Translations under genes and position numbers: made by a program
Shown here: piece by piece, positions 34,057 through 43,087 of the stretch
How positions within the stretch are numbered: the stretch's first letter is position 1
Layout of the letters: each line of letters starts with the position of its first letter
The notes under the pieces: model-generated
Databases searched by the model: none
The model's input: only the letters and a program-made list of their open reading frames with translations
Told to the model about the DNA's origin: nothing
Assembly (NCBI GenBank): GCA_045106815.1
Contig: JBGCFG010000014.1
Location: 1-64,000 of the forward strand
Length of the DNA: 64,000 nt
Source: JAUIAI01 sp045106815
GTDB lineage: Bacteria; Pseudomonadota; Gammaproteobacteria; Burkholderiales; Burkholderiaceae_E
Reading direction: 5' to 3'

Positions 34057-35337
34057 CTAGTGTCCAACTGTTGTGTCGCCACGTTTTTCACCGATCATGG
34101 CCTCGGAATCATAAAGGGCCTGGTTCCGCTTGTGCCAGATCATCACGAACCAGGTCAGCACCGCAATCGACCCGCCAAACAAAATGATGACAGTGTTGAC
34201 GGCAACCCCGTACTTGAGCAGCAGAGCGTAAGCACCCAGCATCACCAGAATATTCAGATTTTCATTGAAGTTTTGAACTGCAATTGAGTGGCCGGCGCTT
34301 AATCGGACATAGCCGCGATGTTGCAGCAGAGCATTCATCGGCACGACAAAGTAACCGGCCAGACCGCCCACTACGACCAGCAAGGTATAGGCAATTGCGG
34401 TTGACTCCACCAGTGTCATGGCGGGAATTACCAGGCCAAGCGCAATCCCAAACGGCAGGACTCGAAGCGACCGCTTAAGGCTTATGAATCGTGCTGCCGC
34501 CACGGCACCTACCGCGATGCCCACCGCGACAATGCCTTGAAGTAGCGCGGCCTGGCTAAGCGGCAGGCCAAGCGACTCCCTGGCCCAGTCAAGAACGATG
34601 AATTGCAAGGTGGCGCCAGCCCCCCAGAACAAGGTGGTGATCGATAATGAAATCTGGCCTAACTTGTCACCCCACAAAACCACATTGGCGCGCGCAAAGG
34701 CTCGAATGAGTTTGAACGGGTGGCGCAACTGTCGCGGGTACCTGGCACCCGTATCGGGAATTTTAAGATTTAGCCCGGCTGCCAGAACATAGATAAGGGC
34801 AATGACGACCAGAGCCGCTTCTGAGGGCGTGTTGATGCCGGTATCGATCAACGGGAAATCAAGTGCTAGCAACCAGCTCGACACAGTCTGACTGATCAGC
34901 GCACCGCCGGCTACTGCGCCCAGAATGATGGAGCTGACAGTTGTCCCTTCAATCCAGCCATTCGCGGCAACCAGCTTCTCCGGTGGCAGCAACTCGGTCA
35001 GGATGCCGTATTTCGCTGGCGAGTACGCCGCCGCGCCAAAGCCTACAACTGCATAAGCGAGCAGTGGATGGATCGTTGAGAACATAAGCAGGCAGCCCCC
35101 AACCTTGATGAAGTTCGAGATCAACATGACTCGACCCTTTGGCATCGAGTCCGCCAGGGCGCCCACGAAGGGCGCGAGCAATACATAAGAAATCGTAAAA
35201 AATAGCTTGAGGAGCGGGGTTGTCCACGCGGGCGCCAGCATTTCCACGAGCATCGCAATGGCAGCAATCAGCAGGGCGTTATCGGCCAGCGAAGACACAA
35301 ACTGCGCCGCCATGATCCAGTAGAAACCGCGCTTCAT
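34057..35337 (-). CDS. lplT: Lysophospholipid transporter
   Basis: Inner-membrane flippase for lysophospholipids, an MFS protein of 426 residues with about 12 helices. LplT features include the opening FYWIMAAQFVSSLADNALL, the ALADSMPKGRV loop and FGAAAYSPAKYGILTE. In E. coli lplT is fused in function to the acyltransferase Aas; no aas gene is in this window. It faces away from alr across a 246-base gap holding both promoters, and converges with the uracil-DNA glycosylase gene. Confidence 0.92.
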   Translation of the reverse strand: MKRGFYWIMAAQFVSSLADNALLIAAIAMLVEMLAPAWTTPLLKLFFTISYVLLAPFVGALADSMPKGRVMLISNFIKVGGCLLMFSTIHPLLAYAVVGFGAAAYSPAKYGILTELLPPEKLVAANGWIEGTTVSSIILGAVAGGALISQTVSSWLLALDFPLIDTGINTPSEAALVVIALIYVLAAGLNLKIPDTGARYPRQLRHPFKLIRAFARANVVLWGDKLGQISLSITTLFWGAGATLQFIVLDWARESLGLPLSQAALLQGIVAVGIAVGAVAAARFISLKRSLRVLPFGIALGLVIPAMTLVESTAIAYTLLVVVGGLAGYFVVPMNALLQHRGYVRLSAGHSIAVQNFNENLNILVMLGAYALLLKYGVAVNTVIILFGGSIAVLTWFVMIWHKRNQALYDSEAMIGEKRGDTTVGH

Positions 35338-35583
35338 CGGCCGTTGTCCGGTGAGCAGGGCAGTAAACGAGGATCTTGTTTGAGGGGGTGTTCGAGGTGG
35401 GACTGCGGGGCTGGTTTCAAAGCTTGTTCTCTGGCGGACTTTCAGCCCTCGGCGTCGCTGATCTAATCGGTTATAACATGCTGGATGTGGTCAATCCGTG
35501 AGTAGCGCGTGGTGACCGCCCGCCGGGTTTCATTTGACCCAAATTAGCCAAAGAATCGGCAGGGACTGTGTAAAGTAAGCAAC

Positions 35584-36657
35584 ATGCTTCGACCACTTAG
35601 AGCCAGTGTCCATCCTGCCGCGATGGCCCACAACCTGCAGCGCGTGCGCGATCATGCGCCGGACAGCCGTATCTGGGCGGTCATCAAAGCCAATGCCTAT
35701 GGCCACGGGTTGCACAATGCTGTCGAGGGATTTGCCGGTGCCGATGGTCTCGCGCTGCTCGAGTTCGACAATGCGCTAACGCTGCGTGCGCGCCTGCCTG
35801 ATAAGCCGTTGTTGTTGCTTGAAGGCGCTTTCGATCTGGCCAGTACCAGGCTTGCCATTGAGCGCGAACTGCAACTCGTGGTGCACGATGAAGAGCAATT
35901 GCGCTGGCTCGAGCAATGCGAGGGGCCGCGCAGGCTAGCCGTCTGGCTCAAGTTCAATAGCGGCATGAACCGCCTGGGGTTCACCCAGGCAGCATTTCGT
36001 GCTGCGTTTGAGCGACTCGTGTCGTGCGCGGCGGTGGACCGGATTGGATTGATGACGCATTTTGCGAACGCGGATGCGCCTGAGGGCACGGTCGGTCCGG
36101 CCGACCGGTTTGCTCAAGCGAGCTTGCAATTGCCTGGCCAGCGGTCAATGGCTAATTCGGCCGCGTGTTTGCTCGCACCGGCAACCCATGCGAATTGGGT
36201 GCGTCCGGGCATCATGCTGTATGGCGCGACGCCGATTGCAGATCAGTCGGCGGCTAGCCATGGCCTGAAACCGGCGATGCATCTTGAATCTGCATTGATA
36301 GGCGTGCAAAAGCTCTTGCCCGGCGACTCGGTCGGTTATGGCAGCAGTTTCCAAGCTGGCCGACCGATGCGAATCGGTATCGTTGCTTGCGGCTATGCGG
36401 ACGGTTATCCCAGAAGCGCGCCAACTGGTACGCCAGTGTGGGTTGCGGGGCATCGTTCGCGCGTGATTGGCCGCGTGTCTATGGACATGCTCACGATCGA
36501 TTTGGAACCGGTGCCTGAGGCTGGTGTCGGCGCCCCGGTTCAGTTGTGGGGCGATCATGTCCCGATCGACGATGTTGCTGCAGCGGCTGGCACCATCGGA
36601 TATGAACTCATGTGTCGGGTGAGCCGACGCGTTCCCTTAATTACCAGGACGGCATAG
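35584..36657 (+). CDS. alr: Alanine racemase
   Basis: Cytosolic PLP enzyme that makes D-alanine for peptidoglycan, 357 residues. The PLP lysine is K35 in WAVIKANAYGHGL and the substrate tyrosine lies in SVGYGSSFQAG. The LKFNSGMNRLGF, GIMLYGA and RVSMDMLTIDL blocks are all at family positions. The ATG at 35584 is well placed for the family's N-terminus (RPLRASVHPAAMAHNL). radA begins 5 bases after the stop. Confidence 0.95.
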   Translation: MLRPLRASVHPAAMAHNLQRVRDHAPDSRIWAVIKANAYGHGLHNAVEGFAGADGLALLEFDNALTLRARLPDKPLLLLEGAFDLASTRLAIERELQLVVHDEEQLRWLEQCEGPRRLAVWLKFNSGMNRLGFTQAAFRAAFERLVSCAAVDRIGLMTHFANADAPEGTVGPADRFAQASLQLPGQRSMANSAACLLAPATHANWVRPGIMLYGATPIADQSAASHGLKPAMHLESALIGVQKLLPGDSVGYGSSFQAGRPMRIGIVACGYADGYPRSAPTGTPVWVAGHRSRVIGRVSMDMLTIDLEPVPEAGVGAPVQLWGDHVPIDDVAAAAGTIGYELMCRVSRRVPLITRTA

Positions 36658-36662
36658 CAGCA

Positions 36663-38039
36663 GTGGCACTCTCAAAGCTAAAGTCTCAATTTGTGTGTCA
36701 GTCGTGCGGTGGCGTCAGTGCGAAGTGGCAGGGTAAGTGCTCGCACTGTGGCGAGTGGAACCAGTTGCAGGAGGTAGCTGTCGCGAGTGGCGGCGCTGCT
36801 TCACGACGACCCTTGTCGGGTGGATCGCGTTCAGCTGAAGTGGTCAACATTGATGAGGTGCCTGCCGAGAACGTCGAGCGTTTCCGCACTGGTAGTGATG
36901 AATTTGACCGCGTGCTTGGCGGCGGCCTCGTCGCCGGGTCTGTCGTGCTCATTGGTGGAGACCCTGGCATTGGTAAATCGACTCTGCTATTGCAGGCGCT
37001 TGTCAGAATCGAAGCCGACCGGCCTGTGCTCTACGTTACCGGGGAAGAGTCAGCCGCACAGGTCGCTTTGCGCGCGCGACGGCTTGGTTTATCAGAAGCG
37101 AGCACCCCTTTGTTGTCTGAAACCGAACTCGAGTTAATTGTGACTGCAGTCGATCAACGCCAACCAAGTGTGGTTGTCATTGATTCGATTCAAACCATGT
37201 ATTCAGTTGCGCTTGACTCTGCGCCCGGTTCAGTGGCCCAGGTTCGAGAGTGTGCGGCGCGGCTAACCCGCATGGCCAAGGAGCGCGGCGTCACGATTGT
37301 CATGATCGGTCATGTCACCAAGGAAGGAACGCTCGCGGGTCCACGTGTGCTCGAACACATTGTTGACACTGTTTTGTATTTTGAGGGAGATAGTCAGTCA
37401 TCCCACCGATTGGTCAGAGCTTTCAAGAATCGCTTTGGCGCAGTTAATGAGCTGGGTGTGTTCGCGATGACCGACAAAGGCTTGCGCGGCGTTGCCAATC
37501 CCTCCGCGCTTTTTTTGTCGCGACAGGATCGCCCCATTTCAGGATCCTGCGTGTTGGTCACGCAAGAGGGTACGCGTCCTTTGCTGGTTGAGATTCAGGC
37601 CCTGGTCGATTCGGCAAATCTACCGAACCCACGCCGGTTAACTGTTGGCCTTGATGCCTCACGCCTTGCGATGCTGCTGGCTGTTTTGAATCGGCATGCC
37701 GGCATTGCCTGCGGCGACCAGGATGTGTTTGTGAATGCGGTGGGTGGCGTTCGAGTGAGCGAGCCTGCTGCAGATTTAGCGATTATGCTGGCGGTTGTGT
37801 CGTCACTTCGAAATCGACCGCTGACTCGCGGACTGGCTGTGTTTGGAGAACTCGGACTGGCCGGTGAAATCCGACCAGCGCCCCGCGGCCAGGAGCGACT
37901 AAGAGAAGCAGCCAAGCTCGGGTTTGGTTATGCCTTGGTGCCCAAGGCGAACGCCCCGAAAAAAGCAATTGAGGGTCTTGAAGTGGTGGCGGTTGATCAT
38001 ATCGACCAAGCCCTTGAGCAGGTCTGGTCATTGACCTGA
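36663..38039 (+). CDS. radA: DNA repair protein RadA
   Basis: Branch-migration ATPase in homologous recombination, 458 residues from the GTG at 36663. That start is preferred to an in-frame codon inside alr because the zinc finger then begins at the usual distance (C12, C15, C27, C30). Walker A is GGDPGIGKSTLL, the RadA-specific KNRFG motif lies in FKNRFGAVNELG, and the C-terminal Lon-protease-like domain is complete (PADLAIMLAVVSSLR). Only 4 bases separate its stop from the convergent hpnE stop. Confidence 0.94.
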   Translation: MALSKLKSQFVCQSCGGVSAKWQGKCSHCGEWNQLQEVAVASGGAASRRPLSGGSRSAEVVNIDEVPAENVERFRTGSDEFDRVLGGGLVAGSVVLIGGDPGIGKSTLLLQALVRIEADRPVLYVTGEESAAQVALRARRLGLSEASTPLLSETELELIVTAVDQRQPSVVVIDSIQTMYSVALDSAPGSVAQVRECAARLTRMAKERGVTIVMIGHVTKEGTLAGPRVLEHIVDTVLYFEGDSQSSHRLVRAFKNRFGAVNELGVFAMTDKGLRGVANPSALFLSRQDRPISGSCVLVTQEGTRPLLVEIQALVDSANLPNPRRLTVGLDASRLAMLLAVLNRHAGIACGDQDVFVNAVGGVRVSEPAADLAIMLAVVSSLRNRPLTRGLAVFGELGLAGEIRPAPRGQERLREAAKLGFGYALVPKANAPKKAIEGLEVVAVDHIDQALEQVWSLT

Positions 38040-38043
38040 TCCG

Positions 38044-39447
38044 TTAGGTTAGCAAGGCGTTGGCGGCCGCCTCGCCACTGCGAACCGCCGACTCCAAAGT
38101 GGCCGGATAACGATGCCAGCAGTAGTCACCTCCTAACACCAACCCTGGTGGTAGCGTTTGTTCATTGACGCTCATGTAGTCGGCAATTGGCCGCGTGGGG
38201 GTGCAACTAAAGGTTGCCCGTTTTTCGTGGACGGTTTTTGCGTCAATCGCAGCGGGCAAACCCAATTGGGTTTCGAGTTGGCGGCTAACGCGCTTCGCCA
38301 ATACTTCATTGGTCACGGATTCGCTAAATGAAGGCGCGCTGATGACCACCGAGCCAAGCGCCAAGCCTGCCTGCGACTCACGAGCGAATAACCATTGCCC
38401 GTGACACTCGCTTTCGTCGTCCTGTTTGAGCAATTGCATTGGCTTAATGTCCGGTGCCTGCGCGAGCGGCCATGCGAGGTAGACCGTCTGGATGGCTTCA
38501 TACTCAAATTTTTGCAACTCGGTAGCCACCGCTGGCGCAGCCGGTTCAATTAGTTCGGCAGTCTGACGTGGCGGCGTCGCGAGGACCACGGTATCGAAGC
38601 TTGCTTGATGCGCCCGATCAATAACAATCCATCGGCCAGCGTCACCCTGCCTGAGTTGCTTTACAGGCGTAGCGACACGGATGCTGACGCCAAGCGCTTT
38701 CAGCGCGGCGAGCATTGGGTCAGGCAGCAAGCTGCCCAGATCCGTTTTTGGAATCAAAAAATCACTGCTATGCGCGCTCAGGAAAAGCGAGTCGTGCAGA
38801 ACGTTGACAAAGGTCTGTGCGCCGGCTTTAGAAATGGGTGTGTTGAGCGCCGCGATGCAGAGCGGTTCCCAAAACAGACGAATCACGCTTGAAGATTGGC
38901 TCAGGCGAGCGAGTAGTTGTGCCACGGATTCGTTAGGCAGGGCTTGCCAGTTTGCGGCGCGAAGTCTTACGCTCATTGAAACGATACCGAGTCGCGCCTT
39001 CAGGCTCAGACCGCCTGCTGTGAGTATGCCCATCAGCAGACCAAGCTGGCCGGGCCCTTTGCGACGCAGATTAATTTGATCGGACTGAAATTGCAGTGGC
39101 AATCGAATCAATGGCACTGGGCTGGGCGAGGCACTGGTTGTTTCAGTCTCGCTGGTGGCAACTGACTGGCGCAGTTGGTCAATGAGCGCCAGGGTTCGAC
39201 TGTAGCCGCCGATGAGCATGTGCTGACCGTTGTCGAGCGTCAGTTTTTTGCCAGCGAGATTCAGGCTCGCTTGGCGAGCCCGGCCACCTGCGTGAGGGGA
39301 TGCTTCATACAAGGTCACTTGTTTGCCCGCCAGCGCAAGACGATGCGCTGCGGCTAGTCCTGACCATCCAGCGCCGATCACCGCACATGAGGGTCGCGCG
39401 GGTTCAGTCAAGGCGAGGGTGGCTGAGCGTTGATCCAGGTTTTCCAT
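38044..39447 (-). CDS. hpnE: Hydroxysqualene dehydroxylase (squalene-associated FAD-dependent desaturase)
   Basis: Third enzyme of the bacterial three-step squalene route; it removes the hydroxyl group from hydroxysqualene using reduced FAD. The 467-residue protein has the FAD motif GAGWSGLAAAHRL and the acidic strand end VTLYEAS. It also has the amine-oxidase-like DNGQHMLIGGY segment and the C-terminal PPGLVLGGDYCWHRYPATLESAVRSG, cut here to PATLESAVRSGEAAAN for the FAD-contacting end. Its ATG lies 40 bases inside the hpnD reading frame, so the genes are tightly coupled. Confidence 0.92.
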   Translation of the reverse strand: MENLDQRSATLALTEPARPSCAVIGAGWSGLAAAHRLALAGKQVTLYEASPHAGGRARQASLNLAGKKLTLDNGQHMLIGGYSRTLALIDQLRQSVATSETETTSASPSPVPLIRLPLQFQSDQINLRRKGPGQLGLLMGILTAGGLSLKARLGIVSMSVRLRAANWQALPNESVAQLLARLSQSSSVIRLFWEPLCIAALNTPISKAGAQTFVNVLHDSLFLSAHSSDFLIPKTDLGSLLPDPMLAALKALGVSIRVATPVKQLRQGDAGRWIVIDRAHQASFDTVVLATPPRQTAELIEPAAPAVATELQKFEYEAIQTVYLAWPLAQAPDIKPMQLLKQDDESECHGQWLFARESQAGLALGSVVISAPSFSESVTNEVLAKRVSRQLETQLGLPAAIDAKTVHEKRATFSCTPTRPIADYMSVNEQTLPPGLVLGGDYCWHRYPATLESAVRSGEAAANALLT

Positions 39448-40256
39448 GCCAGCCAGAATTTGCGAATCGGTGTGAGGCTGGTGCGTTGGTCCATCACCTG
39501 GAAGTTGTCACGTTCGATCTCGTTCAGCAGCGTCGAGTAAATCGCTGCCATCATGAGTCCGGGTCTTTGCGCTCGCTTATCGACGGATGGCAAAAGCGCA
39601 TAAGCCTGGCGATAAGCCTCACGCGCACGTTCCGTCTGAAAGCGCATAAGTTCGACGAAGGCTGGCGTGTGCCGGCGAGCCAGGATGTCGGCCGGGGTGA
39701 GGCCAAAGCGCTCGAGCTCTTGCAAAGGCAGGTAAATACGGTCGCGCCGGGCATCCTCACCGACATCACGAATGATATTCGTGAGTTGAAACGCCAGGCC
39801 TAACTGAGCGGCGTATTCACTGGTGCGCGGATCGGTAACGCCAAAGATTTGTGCGGCTGCGCAACCCACCACACCGGCGGCCCGATGGCAATAGAGTTTC
39901 AGACCCTCAAAGTCAGCATACCGATGCTGGTGTAAGTCCATCGCCATGCCATCAATGACCGCGTTGAGCCACTTTCGCTTAATGTCAAAACCCTCCAGGT
40001 GAGGAGCGAGGGCGCGGGTGACCGGATGCTGGGGGCTGCCGTCAGCCATGCGATCCAGTTCTTCGCGCCACCATTGCAACTGCCTGGCGGCGACGGTTTC
40101 GTCACTGGTTTCATCCACGACATCGTCGACTTCACGACAAAACGCGTAAAGCGCCATGATGGCCTCGCGTCGAGCCCCCTTCAGAAAGAGAAAGCTGTAG
40201 TAAAAACTCGACCCGCTTGCGGCGGCTTTTTGTTGGCAGTACTCGTTTGGATTCAT
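39408..40256 (-). CDS. hpnD: Presqualene diphosphate synthase
   Basis: First step of the HpnCDE route: condenses two farnesyl diphosphates. It has 282 residues. The two Asp-rich motifs are REVDDVVDE and RDVGEDARRDRIYLP, as in trans-isoprenyl diphosphate synthases of the squalene/phytoene family. The SFYYSFLFLKGARREAI start matches HpnD. The ATG at 40256 overlaps the hpnC stop (ATGA); an upstream in-frame codon is rejected because it lies inside hpnC. Confidence 0.93.
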   Translation of the reverse strand: MNPNEYCQQKAAASGSSFYYSFLFLKGARREAIMALYAFCREVDDVVDETSDETVAARQLQWWREELDRMADGSPQHPVTRALAPHLEGFDIKRKWLNAVIDGMAMDLHQHRYADFEGLKLYCHRAAGVVGCAAAQIFGVTDPRTSEYAAQLGLAFQLTNIIRDVGEDARRDRIYLPLQELERFGLTPADILARRHTPAFVELMRFQTERAREAYRQAYALLPSVDKRAQRPGLMMAAIYSTLLNEIERDNFQVMDQRTSLTPIRKFWLAWKTWINAQPPSP

Positions 40257-41137
40257 CGTAAGGGGCGGTTCAGCAGGAGCGCGAAGCACTGTCGCAGCAT
40301 CGCCGGAAAATCAGATCGGCCCAGCTTGAGTCGCTGGGAAAAGGGGTCAAAGCGCTTGGTCTTATTCAGCATGGCGTATCCGCCCGCGATGATACTCGCC
40401 AACTCCAGTCTAAGTCGGCCACGGGTATGGCCAAGCAAAGGGACACCCTCGCGCAGGCAAACCGCTGCCGCCTCAAGTTGCCCGTCCAGCAAATGACGAA
40501 CCTGCGGTGTGATCGCCCTGGCCCTAACGCAGCTTTCCAGATCGTGAATCGTCAATTCTGCCGAGTCCAGTTCCTCTTGCGGTACGTAGCAGCGACCCCG
40601 GCTAACGTCTTGACCAATGTCTTGAGCGAAGTTAATGAGTTGCAAGGCGGTACAGATTGAGTCGGAAGGGGCGAGTGCTGCTGGCTGGTCAGCGTCAAAT
40701 ATCCTCAGAACGATCCGACCGACCGGGTTGGCCGAGTGCTTACAGTAACTAAGAAGTTCGTCCCGCGAGTGGTAATCGGTGCCGCGCGCATCTGTTTCGA
40801 AGGCGGTTAGCAGCGCTTCGAACAGGCTGATATCGATTCGATGCTTATCAATAGAGGGTCGCAGGCCGTCAACAATCGGGTGCGGCTGGCGGCCTTGAAG
40901 CGCCTGGCGCAGCCTACTCAGCTCTCGCAACCTCTCCTCAACGCGGGCATCTCCCTCATCAGCAACATCGTCGCCGTAGCGCGCAAACCGGTAGACGGCG
41001 AACATAGCGGGGCGCAGATGGGCCGGCACCAGCCACGAGGCCACCGGAAAATTCTCGTAGTGATCCCGCTGACCGAGCCAGTTAGGCGTAGCGGCGGCAC
41101 CCTGCGCGGACGGTGAGTCAGACGTAGAAACAGGCAT
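40253..41137 (-). CDS. hpnC: Hydroxysqualene synthase
   Basis: Converts presqualene diphosphate to hydroxysqualene. It is 294 residues, squalene/phytoene synthase fold, with GDDVADEGD as first Asp motif and NFAQDIGQDVSRGRCYVP as the second. The opening HYENFPVASWLVP is characteristic of HpnC. It is the first gene of the hpnC-hpnD-hpnE operon. Squalene is the precursor of hopanoids, but no squalene-hopene cyclase lies in this window, so the end product is inferred. Confidence 0.93.
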   Translation of the reverse strand: MPVSTSDSPSAQGAAATPNWLGQRDHYENFPVASWLVPAHLRPAMFAVYRFARYGDDVADEGDARVEERLRELSRLRQALQGRQPHPIVDGLRPSIDKHRIDISLFEALLTAFETDARGTDYHSRDELLSYCKHSANPVGRIVLRIFDADQPAALAPSDSICTALQLINFAQDIGQDVSRGRCYVPQEELDSAELTIHDLESCVRARAITPQVRHLLDGQLEAAAVCLREGVPLLGHTRGRLRLELASIIAGGYAMLNKTKRFDPFSQRLKLGRSDFPAMLRQCFALLLNRPLR

Positions 41138-41320
41138 TCCTTGATTGTAGGGTGACTGCCCGGGCTGCCGGGTCAGGCGGCTGCCCGGCCCGCAACCGTT
41201 GGATTCGGGTCAGAAACGAACCAAAAAGCCGAACTGGGCAGGCAACAGTGGCTGGCTAGCCATATTTAACCCGCCAGTGCGCCACGGTTTACCGTCATAT
41301 CCGCTAACATGCCGGGTTAC

Positions 41321-41406
41321 GCGGCAGTGGCGGAATTGGTAGACGCACCAGGTTTAGGTCCTGGCGCCTAATAAGCGTGAAGGTTCGAGTCCTTTCTGCC
41401 GCACCA
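41321..41406 (+). tRNA. tRNA-Leu (anticodon UAG)
   Basis: Acceptor arms GCGGCAG (41321-41327) and CTGCCGC (41396-41402) pair fully; A is the discriminator and CCA is encoded (41404-41406). The anticodon loop TTTAGGT gives UAG, reading CUA and other CUN codons. The long variable arm (GCCTAATAAGCGT region) is the class II feature expected for leucine. The T arm is GGTTCGAGTCC-like. Confidence 0.97.
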
Positions 41407-41425
41407 TCGAATTCAAGGGCGTGAG

Positions 41426-41456
41426 CCTAGCGGAGTGCGCTCCGTTAGGTTTGCTC
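41426..41456 (+). terminator. Probable intrinsic terminator after tRNA-Leu
   Basis: CCTAGCGGAG (41426-41435) pairs with CTCCGTTAGG (41440-41449), one G-T wobble, around loop TGCG. It is followed by TTTGCTC, a short and impure T tract. Its position 20 bases after the tRNA fits a terminator for that gene, although the weak tail lowers certainty. Confidence 0.6.
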
Positions 41457-41674
41457 CAGAGAGTTCCGGTGATTACCTGAAACAGGCGGGAAACCAGTAA
41501 GCAGCGGTTAGCGGGCCAGTATTAAGCGGCTCAGTATTGAGCGAGCCCGTTACTGGCGTCCAAAGATTGGCAACTTGGGTGGGTCTGCGGGCTCCCCCAG
41601 GTCACTGAAAACTGACTGAGCAAACAACCCTTGGCGTGCCGATAGCGTCGGTAAGCCTGCAACCTCTCAAAGAC

Positions 41675-42979
41675 ATGACGACTCAACTAGAAACAACCGG
41701 GACCCTCGAACGCAAACTATCACTGACAGTGCCGATGGCTGAGGTGACCAAGTCTGCTACTGATCGGCTGCGCAAACTGGCCAAGACGGTCAAGATGGCT
41801 GGATTCCGGCCTGGTAAAGTGCCTCTCAAGATGGTGGAGCAGAGCTACGGAGGGCAGGTCAACGCCGAAGTCATGGGCGATGCCGTCAGCAAGGCGTTCA
41901 GCGATGCCGTCAGCGAGCATGATTTGCGAGTGGCGGGGCAGCCGAGCATCGACAATGCCGAGTCTGACGATGATTCACTGATTGCGTTCACAGCAACCTT
42001 TGAGGTCTACCCTGAGGTACCCGCCGTTGATCCGGCAGCGCTCAATATCGATAAGCTGAGCTGCGAAGTCACTGATGCTGAGATTGACCGCACGCTTGAG
42101 ATTCTCCGCAAACAGAGGGTGACCTGGGAAGCCACCGATCGGGCAGCGCAGGAAGGGGATCAGGTCACGATTGATTTCCTTGGCACGATCGACGGAGAAC
42201 CCTTCGATGGCGGCAGTGCCGATGGCTTTAGCTTCATTATTGGCGAGGGAAGGATGCTCGCCGATTTTGAGACCGGTGTGACGGGCCAGACCGCTGGCGC
42301 AGCCACCAAATTTCCAGTCAAGTTTCCTGACGACTATTCGGCTGAAAATCTGGCCGGCAAGACGGCGGAATTTGACGTCACACTTAAGAAGGTCGAGGCG
42401 CCGATCCTGCCTGAGGTTGATGCAGAGTTTGCAAAAACACTGGGCGTTGAAAATGGCAGCCTTGAAACGATGCGCAAGGACATTGAGACGAATCTCGGCC
42501 GTGAAGTTGGCCAGCGTATTCGTGCCGGCACCAAGAACAACGTGATGGATGCGCTTGCGGCGCAGGCGGCTTTTGAGTTGCCCAAAGCACTGGTAGACGG
42601 CGAGCGTCAGACGCTCATCGACCGAGCCAAGCAGGATATGGCTGGTCGTGGCATGAGCATGGACGATATTCCCATCCCTGAGGATGCGTTTCGCGAGCAG
42701 GCAGAAAAGCGGGTGCGCCTGGGTTTGTTGGTCGCTGAAATCGTTAAAAAAGAAGAGCTTCAGGCAAAGCCGGACCAGATCCGTAGTCAGATCGAAGAGT
42801 TCGCCCAGGCTTATGAAAACCCGGGTGAAGTTGTCCGCCATTATTTCAGTGACCGGGAACGCCTCGGCGAGATTGAGGCAATTGTCATCGAGCAGAATGT
42901 GGTTGACTGGGCGATGGACAAGGCAACAGTGTCGGAAAAAGCCGTGCCTTTCGATGAATTGATGGGCGGCCAGTCCTGA
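41675..42979 (+). CDS. tig: Trigger factor
   Basis: Ribosome-bound chaperone and peptidyl-prolyl isomerase, 434 residues. The ribosome-binding signature is GFRPGKVP (about residues 44-51). The FKBP-type domain spans about 160-245 (DQVTIDFLGTIDGEPFDGG), and the C-terminal helical arms follow. The start at 41675 (MTTQLETTGTLERKLS) matches the family; an earlier in-frame codon would add 13 unconserved residues. It heads the tig-clpP-clpX-lon series. The 268-base gap after tRNA-Leu holds the terminator and, presumably, this gene's promoter. Confidence 0.96.
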   Translation: MTTQLETTGTLERKLSLTVPMAEVTKSATDRLRKLAKTVKMAGFRPGKVPLKMVEQSYGGQVNAEVMGDAVSKAFSDAVSEHDLRVAGQPSIDNAESDDDSLIAFTATFEVYPEVPAVDPAALNIDKLSCEVTDAEIDRTLEILRKQRVTWEATDRAAQEGDQVTIDFLGTIDGEPFDGGSADGFSFIIGEGRMLADFETGVTGQTAGAATKFPVKFPDDYSAENLAGKTAEFDVTLKKVEAPILPEVDAEFAKTLGVENGSLETMRKDIETNLGREVGQRIRAGTKNNVMDALAAQAAFELPKALVDGERQTLIDRAKQDMAGRGMSMDDIPIPEDAFREQAEKRVRLGLLVAEIVKKEELQAKPDQIRSQIEEFAQAYENPGEVVRHYFSDRERLGEIEAIVIEQNVVDWAMDKATVSEKAVPFDELMGGQS

Positions 42980-43034
42980 CATACTGAATGAAAGAAGCCG
43001 GCTTGTTAAAGCGGCTCTAACCCCCACCTCATCG

Positions 43035-43060
43035 AAACCGGCCTGATTTGCGCCGGTTTT
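43035..43060 (+). terminator. Possible weak terminator between tig and clpP
   Basis: AAACCGGC (43035-43042) pairs with GCCGGTTT (43052-43059) around a 9-base loop, with only four T's at the end. It could partly reduce read-through from tig into clpP. The stem is short, so it may be chance. Confidence 0.45.
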
Positions 43061-43087
43061 GACAGTCATCCCTGACGGAGTGAATTG

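Noticed and set aside
36612..36662. Earlier start for radA inside alr
   Set aside because: It would add 17 unconserved residues before the zinc finger. The GTG at 36663 lies 5 bases after the alr stop and fits the family.
41975..43069. 364-codon open frame antisense to trigger factor
   Set aside because: Its composition is that of a shadow frame (many Arg, His, Leu, Phe without pattern) and the opposite strand is a complete, conserved tig gene.
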